Assembly: GCA_017458585.1 (NCBI GenBank)
Contig: JAFTAJ010000045.1
Coordinates: forward strand, 1-64,000
Length of the DNA stretch: 64,000 nucleotides
DNA from: Bacteroidaceae bacterium
GTDB taxonomy: Bacteria > Bacteroidota > Bacteroidia > Bacteroidales > Bacteroidaceae
Direction of reading: 5' to 3'
The position numbers and the translations under genes were made by a program. Shown piece after piece: positions 1 to 8,682 of the stretch (positions are counted from its first letter, which is position 1; every line of letters starts with the position of its first letter). Under the pieces are notes generated by a model, which was given only the letters and a program-made list of their open reading frames with translations, was not told the DNA's origin and searched no databases.

Positions 1-3000
1 CGCCTATGAGGTTCTGGCGCGAGCCTGCATGGGTGTAGCTGGCCTCCATGGTGATTACAGGATAGAAGAGTATCTGGAAGGCGGGTGCCTCGCCACCGCT
101 GGTGTGGGTGGCTATGGTGGAGGCGAGATGGCCGCCGGCGCTGAAGCCTATCACGCCGATGAGGCCGGTACCCACATTGTACTCCTCGCTATGACTGCGC
201 AGATAGGACATGGCGGCGCGTGCCTGGCTGAGCGGCTGGTCGGGCTTCGACGGCGGCACGGTGTAGTTGAGCACGCCCACGGTGTAGCCAAGGTCGTTGA
301 ACATGGGTGCCCAGTCGCTGCCTTCGTTGGGGCCTGCGATGAAGCCGTAGCCTCCACCCGGGAGGACGAGGATGGCGCGGCCGTTGGCCTTGTCATCGTC
401 GGACTTGAATATCTTGACGGCGCCTCCGGTGGGCAGCTTGATATTGTTGACGGTGGGCTGTCCCACCTCGCACACAGTGAAGATGCTGCCGACGTCGTCG
501 ATGCCGTGCCAGAAGCCGAGGTAGCCGCCCTCACCACCATATTCATTTATGTAGGGATAGGTCTTGTCGTCGGTGGCGAGCAGGAAGCCCTTGGGGCTCT
601 CTATTATCTCCCATCTGAACACGCCTGCACGCAGGTAGGCCTTGCTGCCCACGCGGGTGAGCGACATGGCGGGGTTGGCGCGGCAGAAGACGACGATGCC
701 GTCGTAGGGGTTGCCCTGGAACGCCCACTGATAGGCGTTGCTCTCGAGGTCGTCGATGGTGGCGTTGGGGTTGCACTTATAGGCGTTCTTGGTAGTGACA
801 TAGTCGCAGCCCTCGCGCAGGGCGAGGTTATACCAATGGGCATTGTCTCTGTCGGGCGACAGCTCGAAGGGCAGATTCCACGTGGCTACGATGTTGACGA
901 TATTGTCGCCCTCTTTCTGCAGGGTGACGGGCTCTGGGATGGTGTAGGTGGTGTAGGCCTTGACGTTGAGGGTGGGCGGCAGGTCGGTGACCTCGTCGCC
1001 AGCCACGCCACCAAAGGTGAGGGAGTCAAGGGGATTGCCCTCGGAGTCAACGACACGATAGAGCACCTCCACCTGGTTGCCGAAATAGTTGTCGAGTATG
1101 GCCAGTGCCTCGGTGGGATCGAAGTCGCCGGACTCGACGATGGCCGTATGGTTGCCATCATCAGCGGTGGCATAGCTATTGAGGCATACGCCTGTCTGGG
1201 TGCTGGCGGCGGTGTTGGCTATGTATTCGCCGCTGGTGAGACAGTAGGGATAGCCAGCCTTGATGCCCACATAGTTGACCTTGACGGGCTCTATCACCTT
1301 GTTAGAGAGCACAATGTTGCTCCAGTCCTCCTGATAAGCCTGCGGGTCGCGGAACATAAAGGACTTATCGGCCACGCTGTAGGGATAGATGAGTCCGTTG
1401 TAGGTGATGAAGGCGAACTCGCCCTCGGTGTCGCCGAGGCTGGTGAGCACCGTGTTGGTGACCTTGCCGTCCTTGGTGCCGTACTTGCCGCGCGGGGTGG
1501 ACACCTTGTACTTCTTATCGTTGGAGGGGGTGAACACGTCCCAGGCGGGCAGCGGGTTCTTTATCTCCACTCCGTCGGCCTCGATGAGATTGAGGAGTGT
1601 CCTGGCCCATATCTCTGCCAGTCGCTTGCAGCCGTTGACATTGGGATGGAGGTAGAACTTGCCGTCATTGCCATTCTCGGTGGTGAAGAGCACGCGGTTG
1701 TCCTCGAAGTACTCCCACACGCCACGCTCTCCGGCATATACCTGGTCGTACTCACTGACGATGGTGTCGAGCAGGGGGTAGTAGCTGTGCAGACGGTCGA
1801 GGCCCTCCTGCTGGTAGCGGGCGCCGTTGTAGGTGCTGGGGCTGTACCAGATGGGATAGTTGAGGACTATCTTACAGGTAGGTATGGCTTCGATGAGTGC
1901 ATCGATGATTTTACGGATATTGGCTGCATAGGTGGCGGGAGAAACGGGGGCTCCCTCGGTGCCAGAGCATGCGCTGTCGTTGGTGCCGAGCATGATGGAG
2001 AAGTAGGTGAGGCCGCCGTTCTGCTTGAAGAATGTCCTGGCGCTGTTGGCCACCATGGTGAAGTCGCTGCGTCCGGGCAGGAAGCCGAAGGTGGTGATGC
2101 CGGAGTGGCCTCCGTTATATACATTAGTGTTGACGCCTGTGGCCTCGGCTACCAGCGAGCGGCACACGATGGGTGGTGCCTGTGCGGCGGGAGAGGGTGT
2201 GGTGGCGCCGTAGGTGATACTGTTGCCGATGAAGAGGAGGTTGATATTCTTCTTCGGGTCGATGGGCTCGTCGCCTGTCTCAACGGCACTATACACCTGG
2301 AAGCGGCCGAGCGATACGTAGTAATTGCCGTTGGCGTCCTTGCGGCTGTTCACTCCGTAGTTCATGGTCTTCTTGACCACGAAGCGGACGTAGCTGTACT
2401 TGGCGCCGAGGTCGATATGAGGCGACTCGTAGCGGTCGGGCGAGAAGCTGGTGAAAGAGGACGACATCTCCTCAAGATGGGTCACCTCGGTCCACTCGCC
2501 GTTGGGCTCGTTGCTGGCCTGGACAATGACTTCGGTCGGGGTGTCGCAAGTGCCGGCCCACATGGAGCCTATCATAGTGAAGATGATGTGCTGTTGCGGC
2601 TCGGAGAACTGAACCTGCAGATAGGCATCGGTGCCTGCGGGCGGAACGGGAGGAGTACCCCACGAGGTGTGCCATATAATCTCGCCGGTGCCGTAGCCCT
2701 CGCTCTCGGGGCGAAGCAGGTTACTAGGCGGGAAGCCGTCCTGTGAGTTGTTGGAGGTAATCTGTGAGTCCTCGGTCAGCAGGGCTGCGTCTTTCTTCCA
2801 TGTGGGAACGACGGGCTCCTCATCGCCCAGGTAGGCTTCATAGACCTGGAAGCGGCCGAGGGACACGTAGTAATTGCCGTTGCCGTCCTGACGGTAGGTG
2901 GCACCGTCGTTCATGGTCTTCTTAACCAAGAAGCGCACATAGCTGTACTCGGCGCCAAGGTCAATGTGGGGCGACGTGTATTTGTCGGGACGGAAGGAGG

Positions 3001-3421
3001 TGTAATCGTTCTCCATATTCTTGAGGTGGGTTATCTCGGTCCACTCGCCGCTGAGGTCGTTAGTGGCAAGGATTACCATCTCCGTAGGAGTATCGTAGGT
3101 CTGCTGCCACATGGAGCCAATCATGGTGAAGATGATGTGCTGCTTGGGGGCGGTGAAGGTAACCTGCAAGTAGGTCTCAGTGCCGGCAGGTGCTGCCGGT
3201 GTCCACGCGCTGTGCCAGATAATCTGGTTGGTGCCGTAGCCCTCGCTCTCGGGGCGAAGCAGGTTACTAGGCGGAAAGCCGTCCTGCGAGTTGTTTGACG
3301 TGATCTGCGTGCCCTCAGTCAGCAGGGCGTCGCCAATTTTCCACACTTGCTCTGCCTGTGCCTGCAGCGACAGGAACAGCACGGAGAGCAGGGAACAGAG
3401 GAATGGAAAGAAACGTTTCAT
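1..3421 (-). CDS. Secreted multidomain esterase: two discoidin-like domains, SGNH hydrolase and alpha/beta hydrolase (3' end missing)
   Basis: The gene starts at 3421 (MKRFFPFL, then a signal peptide ending near AQA) and stays open for 1140 codons to the window edge, so the C-terminus is missing. Two tandem copies of a ~150-residue discoidin (F5/8 C)-like domain occupy about residues 25-345; each begins with a near-identical block (SQDGFPPSNLLRPESEGYGT). An SGNH/GDSL hydrolase follows, with FIGNSITYG near 395, GGHSG, LGTNDS and a closing YLHPN. After a ~400-residue linker with no domain I recognise comes an alpha/beta hydrolase of the acetyl-xylan esterase type, with VLPGGGYG near 1015 and nucleophile motif GFSAGGH near 1092. 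Known members of both folds deacylate plant or host polysaccharides; that role here is inferred. The start lies 44 bp beyond the stop of the DUF5606 gene, so the two may be co-transcribed. Confidence 0.85.
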   Translation of the reverse strand, partial: MKRFFPFLCSLLSVLFLSLQAQAEQVWKIGDALLTEGTQITSNNSQDGFPPSNLLRPESEGYGTNQIIWHSAWTPAAPAGTETYLQVTFTAPKQHIIFTMIGSMWQQTYDTPTEMVILATNDLSGEWTEITHLKNMENDYTSFRPDKYTSPHIDLGAEYSYVRFLVKKTMNDGATYRQDGNGNYYVSLGRFQVYEAYLGDEEPVVPTWKKDAALLTEDSQITSNNSQDGFPPSNLLRPESEGYGTGEIIWHTSWGTPPVPPAGTDAYLQVQFSEPQQHIIFTMIGSMWAGTCDTPTEVIVQASNEPNGEWTEVTHLEEMSSSFTSFSPDRYESPHIDLGAKYSYVRFVVKKTMNYGVNSRKDANGNYYVSLGRFQVYSAVETGDEPIDPKKNINLLFIGNSITYGATTPSPAAQAPPIVCRSLVAEATGVNTNVYNGGHSGITTFGFLPGRSDFTMVANSARTFFKQNGGLTYFSIMLGTNDSACSGTEGAPVSPATYAANIRKIIDALIEAIPTCKIVLNYPIWYSPSTYNGARYQQEGLDRLHSYYPLLDTIVSEYDQVYAGERGVWEYFEDNRVLFTTENGNDGKFYLHPNVNGCKRLAEIWARTLLNLIEADGVEIKNPLPAWDVFTPSNDKKYKVSTPRGKYGTKDGKVTNTVLTSLGDTEGEFAFITYNGLIYPYSVADKSFMFRDPQAYQEDWSNIVLSNKVIEPVKVNYVGIKAGYPYCLTSGEYIANTAASTQTGVCLNSYATADDGNHTAIVESGDFDPTEALAILDNYFGNQVEVLYRVVDSEGNPLDSLTFGGVAGDEVTDLPPTLNVKAYTTYTIPEPVTLQKEGDNIVNIVATWNLPFELSPDRDNAHWYNLALREGCDYVTTKNAYKCNPNATIDDLESNAYQWAFQGNPYDGIVVFCRANPAMSLTRVGSKAYLRAGVFRWEIIESPKGFLLATDDKTYPYINEYGGEGGYLGFWHGIDDVGSIFTVCEVGQPTVNNIKLPTGGAVKIFKSDDDKANGRAILVLPGGGYGFIAGPNEGSDWAPMFNDLGYTVGVLNYTVPPSKPDQPLSQARAAMSYLRSHSEEYNVGTGLIGVIGFSAGGHLASTIATHTSGGEAPAFQILFYPVITMEASYTHAGSRQNLIG

Positions 3422-3465
3422 CGCTATAAGGGGTTAATGTTATAAAACTTTTGAGCTGGTGGGTA

Positions 3466-3891
3466 CTAGACTTTCTCTTCTTCTTCAGCGTCTTCCGGAT
3501 CTATGAAGTCTGTCTGCCCATTCTTCACCAAGATATTGTACCACGAGATGAGCTTGCGCATATCGTTGGGATAGACGCGGTCGCGGTCAAAGTTGGGCAG
3601 CACCTGGGCCACATAGTCGGCGAGCTGCTCCTTGGTGGCGTTCTTAACATCCAGAGCCACTGGCTTGCCGCCCTCGTGAGCCTTCATAGACTCGAAAACC
3701 TGCATGAGTTTCACGTCTTCGTCGTCGGTATAGATGGACACGTCGTTGAGGGAAGTGATACGATCGCGTGCGCTGACATTGAAGCGACGCTTCTGCTCGT
3801 CGAGGGTTTCTACGATAAGGGTGCTGGTGCCACGGGCTATCATTAGGTAGAGCCCGGGCTTGCCACTGATGGCGAGTATGTTCTGTTTCAT
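3466..3891 (-). CDS. DUF5606 family protein
   Basis: A 141-residue acidic cytoplasmic protein with no signal peptide or membrane segment. The opening ILAISGKPGLYLMIARG, the middle RDRITSLNDVSIYT and a C-terminal acidic tail (EDAEEEE) match what I remember of the Bacteroidetes family DUF5606. The pattern of a small beta-rich N-terminal part, a charged helical middle and a poly-acidic end is typical of that family, and the length is normal. Its biochemical function is unknown. It is divergent from the antiporter gene and shares a ~95-bp spacer with it. A TAACTTCG box in the spacer could be its -7 element, but this is weak. Confidence 0.8.
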   Translation of the reverse strand: MKQNILAISGKPGLYLMIARGTSTLIVETLDEQKRRFNVSARDRITSLNDVSIYTDDEDVKLMQVFESMKAHEGGKPVALDVKNATKEQLADYVAQVLPNFDRDRVYPNDMRKLISWYNILVKNGQTDFIDPEDAEEEEKV

Positions 3892-3940
3892 TGCTTTATT
3901 GTTTGTGTTTATGGTTTCTCGCTGCGAAGTTAGTAAAAAG

Positions 3941-3962
3941 TTAGGAGTTAGGAGTTAGGAGT
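3941..3962. repeat. Tandem TTAGGAG heptamer, three units
   Basis: Three head-to-tail TTAGGAG units lie between the divergent DUF5606 and antiporter genes, directly where the -33 region of the antiporter promoter should be. Related heptamers recur in frame inside ygiQ, ileS and the DUF3472 gene. Confidence 0.8.
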
Positions 3963-3969
3963 TTTTTAG

Positions 3970-3977
3970 TAATTTTG
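3970..3977 (+). promoter_or_regulatory. Putative -7 promoter box of the antiporter operon
   Basis: TAATTTTG fits the Bacteroidetes -7 consensus TAnnTTTG. It lies only 8 nt before the ATG at 3986, so the transcript would be nearly leaderless. No TTTG -33 box is visible at the usual ~20-nt distance; that place is taken by the TTAGGAG repeats. Confidence 0.5.
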
Positions 3978-3985
3978 CAGTCAAG

Positions 3986-6232
3986 ATGAATGAACTCCCA
4001 ATAATTATTAAGGATTTGGCACTGATACTGGTGATTGCCGGTGTGGCTACGCTATTGATGAAGCGGCTGCGCCAACCCTTGATATTGGGTTATATAGTGG
4101 CGGGCTTCCTATGCGGCCCGCACCTCGACATTTTCCCTTCGGTGGCAGATGCCGACAGAGTGAGCGTATGGGCCGACATCGGTGTGATATTCCTGATGTT
4201 CACACTGGGCCTGGAGTTCAGTTTTCGCAAGCTGGTGAAGATGGGGCCGTCGCCCGTAGTGGCGGCATGCACCATCATCTTCTGCATGATAGGCCTAGGC
4301 TCCGTGGCGGGCCACTGCTTCGGGTGGAGCAAGATGAACAGCCTCTTCCTGGGCGGTATGCTGGCGATGTCATCTACTACAGTAATTTTCAAAGCCCTCG
4401 ACGATATGGGGCTACGACAGCAGAAATTCGCCTCAGCAGTGCTGGGCGCTCTGGTGGTGGAGGACATACTGGGCATCCTGTTAATGGTAATCCTCTCGAC
4501 AATGGCAGTCAGCAATCAGCTGGAAGGCACCGAGCTGGTGCACAGCCTGTTGCGTCTGGCACTGGTGCTGGTGGTATGGTTTATTGTGGGCATCTTTCTC
4601 ATCCCCACATTGCTCAGGAAGGCCCGTCCGCTGATGACCAGAGAGACTCTGCTGATTGTAGCGGTAGGCCTGTGCTTCCTGATGGTGGTGCTGGCAGTGA
4701 TGAATGGCTACAGTGCAGCATTCGGTGCATTTATGATGGGCAGCATACTGGCAGAGACAGTGGAGGCAGACAAGATAAACGAGGTGGTGGGGCCAGTGAA
4801 GGACCTGTTTGGTGCTATCTTCTTCGTGTCAGTAGGCATGCTAGTTGACCCCGCGGTGATAGTGCAGTACTGGCTGCCCATATTGGTGCTAGTGATGGTA
4901 ATCATAGTGGGGCAGACAGTGTTTGGTTCCATGGGCTTCCTGCTTAGCGGACAGCCACTCAGAGTAGCCATGCAATGCGGCTTCTCCATGGCGCAGATAG
5001 GTGAATTTGCCTTCATCATTGCCTCGCTCGGCGTGAGCCTTGGGGTGACGGAGGGTTTTTTGTACCCCGTAGTAGTTACGGTGAGTGTAATCACTACATT
5101 TATTACACCTTATATGATAAGGCTCGCACCACGTGCATACAAGAGCGTGGAAAGGCATCTGCCAGTGAGACTGCAGCAGGCCATGGACACCACTCACGAC
5201 ATCACGTCGGCAGAGAGCGAGAGCACATGGCGCCGACTGATAGGAGTGCTACTGAAGCAAACACTCATTTATGGACTGCTGTGTGTGGCGATACTGACCG
5301 TGTGCCTGTCGTCACTACTACCCGCGATGATAAACATACTGGGCAACGTGTGGGGCAAGGTGGCCACCGGGATTATTACCTTCTTGGCTATGTCAATATT
5401 CCTACGCGCATTGGTGATGCACAAAAATCATAGCGACGACTTCCGCGCCCTATGGGCGGAAAACTTCTACAACCGTTTTCCTCTCGTCTTCACAATCCTA
5501 GTACGCTACGTGATAGCCACAGCGCTAGTATTCTATCTTATCAACTACCTGTCGGGACTACCCGCGCTGACAGAATGGGCGCTGGCCTTCGTGCTAGTGG
5601 GAGTCATACTCTTCTCACGCAGCATCATGGTAAGTAGCAAAGGTCTGGAAGACCTTTTCCTCAAAAACCTCAAAAGCCGAGAGCTACACGCACAGCGGTC
5701 AGGCAAGGCTGCACCGATGTACGCCCGTCAGCTGCTGAGCCGCGATGTGCATCTCACCATTGTGCAACTGCCTATGAATAGCAAACTGGCGGGACGGTCG
5801 CTGCTTGACCTGGACTTAGCCAACAAAGCAGGAGTAATGGTAGCCTCGATAGTAAGAGGCGGCCGACGTATTCACATACCTGGAGCAATGACACAGCTCT
5901 TCCCTGGCGACAGACTACAAATAATTGGCAGCGATGAGGACATAAAGGCGTTCTCACAACTCATACAGGCAGAGGTATTCCCTGAGAAAGCATACGCTGA
6001 CGAACACGACTTGGTGCTACGCAGCATAGTGGTCAGCCCTGAATCCTTCCTCTGCGGCAAGATGGTACGCCACTGCCGACTGCGCGAAGACCACGACTGT
6101 ATGTTGGTGGGCTTTGAGAATGACAACGGCCAGATAGGCCTACCCGAAGCTGACCGCGTGATAGAGCAAGGCGACACGCTGTGGATAGTGGGCGAGAAGG
6201 TGGCGATAAGGGCGTTGAATATTGAGCATTGA
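3986..6232 (+). CDS. Monovalent cation:proton antiporter-2 (CPA2/KefB-like) with RCK_C domains
   Basis: A 748-residue inner-membrane protein. Residues ~5-385 form the usual CPA2 membrane domain: many hydrophobic helices, an early RLRQPLILGYIVAGFLCGPH segment and conserved AQIGEFAFI. A second block of about four membrane helices follows (~425-555), then two RCK_C/TrkA_C-like domains (~595-665 and ~670-748), recognisable from the repeated LAGRSLLDLDL / LCGKMVRHCRL and GDRLQIIG / GDTLWIVG motifs. Family members exchange K+ or Na+ for H+ under cytoplasmic ligand control; which ion is used here cannot be read from the sequence. No full Rossmann NAD-binding domain is visible. The C-terminal end (ALNIEH) is encoded by an ATTGA-type repeat tract. 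It is 32 nt from the next gene's preferred start and probably shares its transcript. Confidence 0.9.
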   Translation: MNELPIIIKDLALILVIAGVATLLMKRLRQPLILGYIVAGFLCGPHLDIFPSVADADRVSVWADIGVIFLMFTLGLEFSFRKLVKMGPSPVVAACTIIFCMIGLGSVAGHCFGWSKMNSLFLGGMLAMSSTTVIFKALDDMGLRQQKFASAVLGALVVEDILGILLMVILSTMAVSNQLEGTELVHSLLRLALVLVVWFIVGIFLIPTLLRKARPLMTRETLLIVAVGLCFLMVVLAVMNGYSAAFGAFMMGSILAETVEADKINEVVGPVKDLFGAIFFVSVGMLVDPAVIVQYWLPILVLVMVIIVGQTVFGSMGFLLSGQPLRVAMQCGFSMAQIGEFAFIIASLGVSLGVTEGFLYPVVVTVSVITTFITPYMIRLAPRAYKSVERHLPVRLQQAMDTTHDITSAESESTWRRLIGVLLKQTLIYGLLCVAILTVCLSSLLPAMINILGNVWGKVATGIITFLAMSIFLRALVMHKNHSDDFRALWAENFYNRFPLVFTILVRYVIATALVFYLINYLSGLPALTEWALAFVLVGVILFSRSIMVSSKGLEDLFLKNLKSRELHAQRSGKAAPMYARQLLSRDVHLTIVQLPMNSKLAGRSLLDLDLANKAGVMVASIVRGGRRIHIPGAMTQLFPGDRLQIIGSDEDIKAFSQLIQAEVFPEKAYADEHDLVLRSIVVSPESFLCGKMVRHCRLREDHDCMLVGFENDNGQIGLPEADRVIEQGDTLWIVGEKVAIRALNIEH

Positions 6233-6261
6233 ACATGGAGCATTGAAAATTGAACATTAAA
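6214..6261. repeat. ATTGAACA-type octamer tract across a gene junction
   Basis: Five or six imperfect units of ATTGANNA span the last codons of the antiporter gene and the start of the DUF4922 gene. The same unit type appears at 31492-31607, 34640-34676, 51944-51975 and 60996-61013. Confidence 0.7.
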
Positions 6262-6264
6262 AAT

Positions 6265-8682
6265 ATGAGCGCTTATTTCTTTCTATTCAACGGGCGACGC
6301 GGCGATACCCTGAAGACGCTGGAGAGCCTAAAAGCACAACGGGGACTGGACCACATAGTGGTGCTGCAACCGCGAGGGCTGGCCGACAGCGAGCGTATCG
6401 ACGACCTGACAGACAGCAAGGTGAGCATCGACGAAGTGGAGGACAGTTTCTTCACTGGCGCGGTTATAAGCAAGATATACAGCTATAAGGCTGACTGCTT
6501 CTTCCTCTACACCAAGACGACACCGCTGAAGATGGGCTACCGCGCCGCGGAGCGTATGCTGCAAGTTTGCTGTACGATGGACCAAATGGTGTATGCCGAC
6601 CACTACGAGGTGAAAGACGGGCAGACACTACCCCACCCGCTCATCGACTACCAGCAAGGTAGTGTGCGCAATGATTTTGATTTCGGTAGCGTGATGCTCA
6701 TCAACTCGTGGCAACTGGATGTGAGCGGCTACAAGCATGCCGCCCTCTACCGCATGCTGCTCGACATAAGGAATAAGACACATCTACGCGAGATGCTATA
6801 CACCGAGCAGGAGAGCGACCTGCGCAAGAGCGGCGACAAGCAGTTTGACTACGTGAATCCCGCACAGCGCGAGGTGCAGATAGAGATGGAAAAGGCGTTC
6901 ACCGAATGGCTCAGACAGGAGAGCCTGCTGCTGAGCGACGAAATGATAAGGGATGCGGATTTAGGAGAAAGGAGTAATGGTCAATGTATTGAGGCCAGCG
7001 TTATCATCCCCGTGAGGAATAGGGAGAAAACGATTGGCGACGCCATACGCTCAGTGCTGAGCCAGAAGGCTGACTTCGAATTTAACGTCATTGTTGTAGA
7101 TAACCACTCCACCGACGGCACCTCCGAGGCCATAGAAGCCATTGCCAGCGAGGACAGCCGCGTGGTGCATATAGTGCCGGAGCAGGACGACCTGGGCATC
7201 GGCGGTTGCTGGGACTTGGCCATACGCAGCGAGCAGTGTGGCAAGTTTGCCGTGCAGCTGGACAGCGATGACCTCTACAGCGGCCCCGACACGCTGCAAC
7301 GGATAGTAGATAAGTTCTACGAGACAAAGGCAGGCATGGTGATAGGCTCCTACAGTCTGGTGGACTTTAATCTGCAGCCGTTGCCGCCCGGACTGATAGA
7401 CCACCGTGAGTGGACTGACGAAAACGGCATGAACAACGCACTGCGCATCAACGGCCTCGGCGCACCAAGAGCATTCTACACTCCAATAATCAGAGAGATA
7501 GGCTTTCCCAACACCAGCTATGGCGAGGACTACGCCGTGGGACTGGCCATCTCGCGCAAATATAAGATTGGCCGCATATACGACTGCCTATACCTCTGCC
7601 GCCGCTGGGACGGCAATTCCGACGCAGCGCTTTCGATAGAGAAGGTGAACCGCAACAACGCCTACAAGGACAGCCTGCGCAGCATGGAGATGGACAAGCG
7701 CAAAGACCTCATATTCTGCGGAGGCGCCATCAACCCGAGCACAGGACTCGACGAGTGGCTACAGCTGCAGTGGGACAAATGGCCCGAGGTGAAGCAGCGC
7801 TTCACGGAGCTCGACACTAAGGTAGAGAAGCGCACACTGGACATGGCAGGGGAGACGACACTCACCGTACAGTTTAACCCCGCCCGCATTCGCTCAACAG
7901 CCGCAAAGGTGGATAAGGATAGCATAGCCAAGCGGCAGTGCTTCCTATGCATAGACAGCCAGCCGAAGGAGCAGATACATGTGAACTACAACAGCAGGTA
8001 TCAGCTATGTATCAACCCCTACCCAATTCTGCACCGCCACTGCACAATACCACTCATAGCCCATAAGCCGCAGCTGATGAAGGGACACTTCGACGACCTG
8101 CGTCAGTTGATACATTGGATGCCTAACCAAGCTGTGTTCTACAACGGTCCGCAGTGTGGAGCCTCGGCGCCTGACCACTTCCATTTTCAGGCAGGCAACA
8201 AGGACGAGATGCCACTGCTGCGCGACTTCGACAAATATGAGGAGACAGCCGAGAGACTGGCCGCCGGCATAAAGCTAATCAAAGACTACGTCTGCCCCGT
8301 GCTATGCTGCGAAGGCATTGAAGACCTGGAGATGATGGTAAATACGCTACCCGTGGCAGAGGGTGAGGCCGAGCCTCGCTTCAACATCCTTGCGTGGTAT
8401 GACGACAGCCTAGGAGTCTATAAAGAGACCTACCTCCTCATACCGCGCCGTAAGCTGCGCCCCGAATGCTACTTCGCTGAAGGCGAGCAGAACTTATGCA
8501 TCAGTCCCGGGGCCGTGGATATGGCCGGACTGATTATCACGCCGAGAGAGGAGGACTACCGCCGACTGACTGGTGAACAGGCTGCCGCCATTCTCAGGGA
8601 GGTGACTCTGGGAGAAGAGGAAATAAACAATGTATGTGAAAAAGTTAAAGCCCATGGATCGTGTTCAATGCTCTGTTATTAG
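6265..8682 (+). CDS. Glycosyltransferase family 2 fused to a DUF4922 (HIT/GalT-like phosphorylase) domain
   Basis: An ~805-residue cytoplasmic protein. An N-terminal ~230-residue segment, which I do not recognise beyond some glycosyltransferase-like character, is followed by a GT-A family 2 domain (ASVIIPVRNREKTIGDAIRS around residue 245, metal-binding DSDD around 333). From ~490 to the end is DUF4922. It carries NGPQCGASAPDHFHFQAGN around 630-648, whose HxHxQ signature is that of the GalT / Ap4A phosphorylase / GDP-L-galactose phosphorylase branch of the HIT superfamily. The enzyme may therefore both transfer a sugar and cleave or form a nucleotide-sugar or dinucleotide bond; the substrate is not evident. 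I prefer the ATG at 6265 over 6250, because the five extra codons come from the repeat tract. The end overlaps spoIID by 53 nt. Confidence 0.85.
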   Translation: MSAYFFLFNGRRGDTLKTLESLKAQRGLDHIVVLQPRGLADSERIDDLTDSKVSIDEVEDSFFTGAVISKIYSYKADCFFLYTKTTPLKMGYRAAERMLQVCCTMDQMVYADHYEVKDGQTLPHPLIDYQQGSVRNDFDFGSVMLINSWQLDVSGYKHAALYRMLLDIRNKTHLREMLYTEQESDLRKSGDKQFDYVNPAQREVQIEMEKAFTEWLRQESLLLSDEMIRDADLGERSNGQCIEASVIIPVRNREKTIGDAIRSVLSQKADFEFNVIVVDNHSTDGTSEAIEAIASEDSRVVHIVPEQDDLGIGGCWDLAIRSEQCGKFAVQLDSDDLYSGPDTLQRIVDKFYETKAGMVIGSYSLVDFNLQPLPPGLIDHREWTDENGMNNALRINGLGAPRAFYTPIIREIGFPNTSYGEDYAVGLAISRKYKIGRIYDCLYLCRRWDGNSDAALSIEKVNRNNAYKDSLRSMEMDKRKDLIFCGGAINPSTGLDEWLQLQWDKWPEVKQRFTELDTKVEKRTLDMAGETTLTVQFNPARIRSTAAKVDKDSIAKRQCFLCIDSQPKEQIHVNYNSRYQLCINPYPILHRHCTIPLIAHKPQLMKGHFDDLRQLIHWMPNQAVFYNGPQCGASAPDHFHFQAGNKDEMPLLRDFDKYEETAERLAAGIKLIKDYVCPVLCCEGIEDLEMMVNTLPVAEGEAEPRFNILAWYDDSLGVYKETYLLIPRRKLRPECYFAEGEQNLCISPGAVDMAGLIITPREEDYRRLTGEQAAAILREVTLGEEEINNVCEKVKAHGSCSMLCY

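Noticed and set aside
29-2746. A 905-codon open frame on the plus strand
   Set aside because: It is the antisense shadow of the esterase gene; the minus-strand frame has a signal peptide and clear SGNH and alpha/beta hydrolase motifs, the plus-strand peptide has none.
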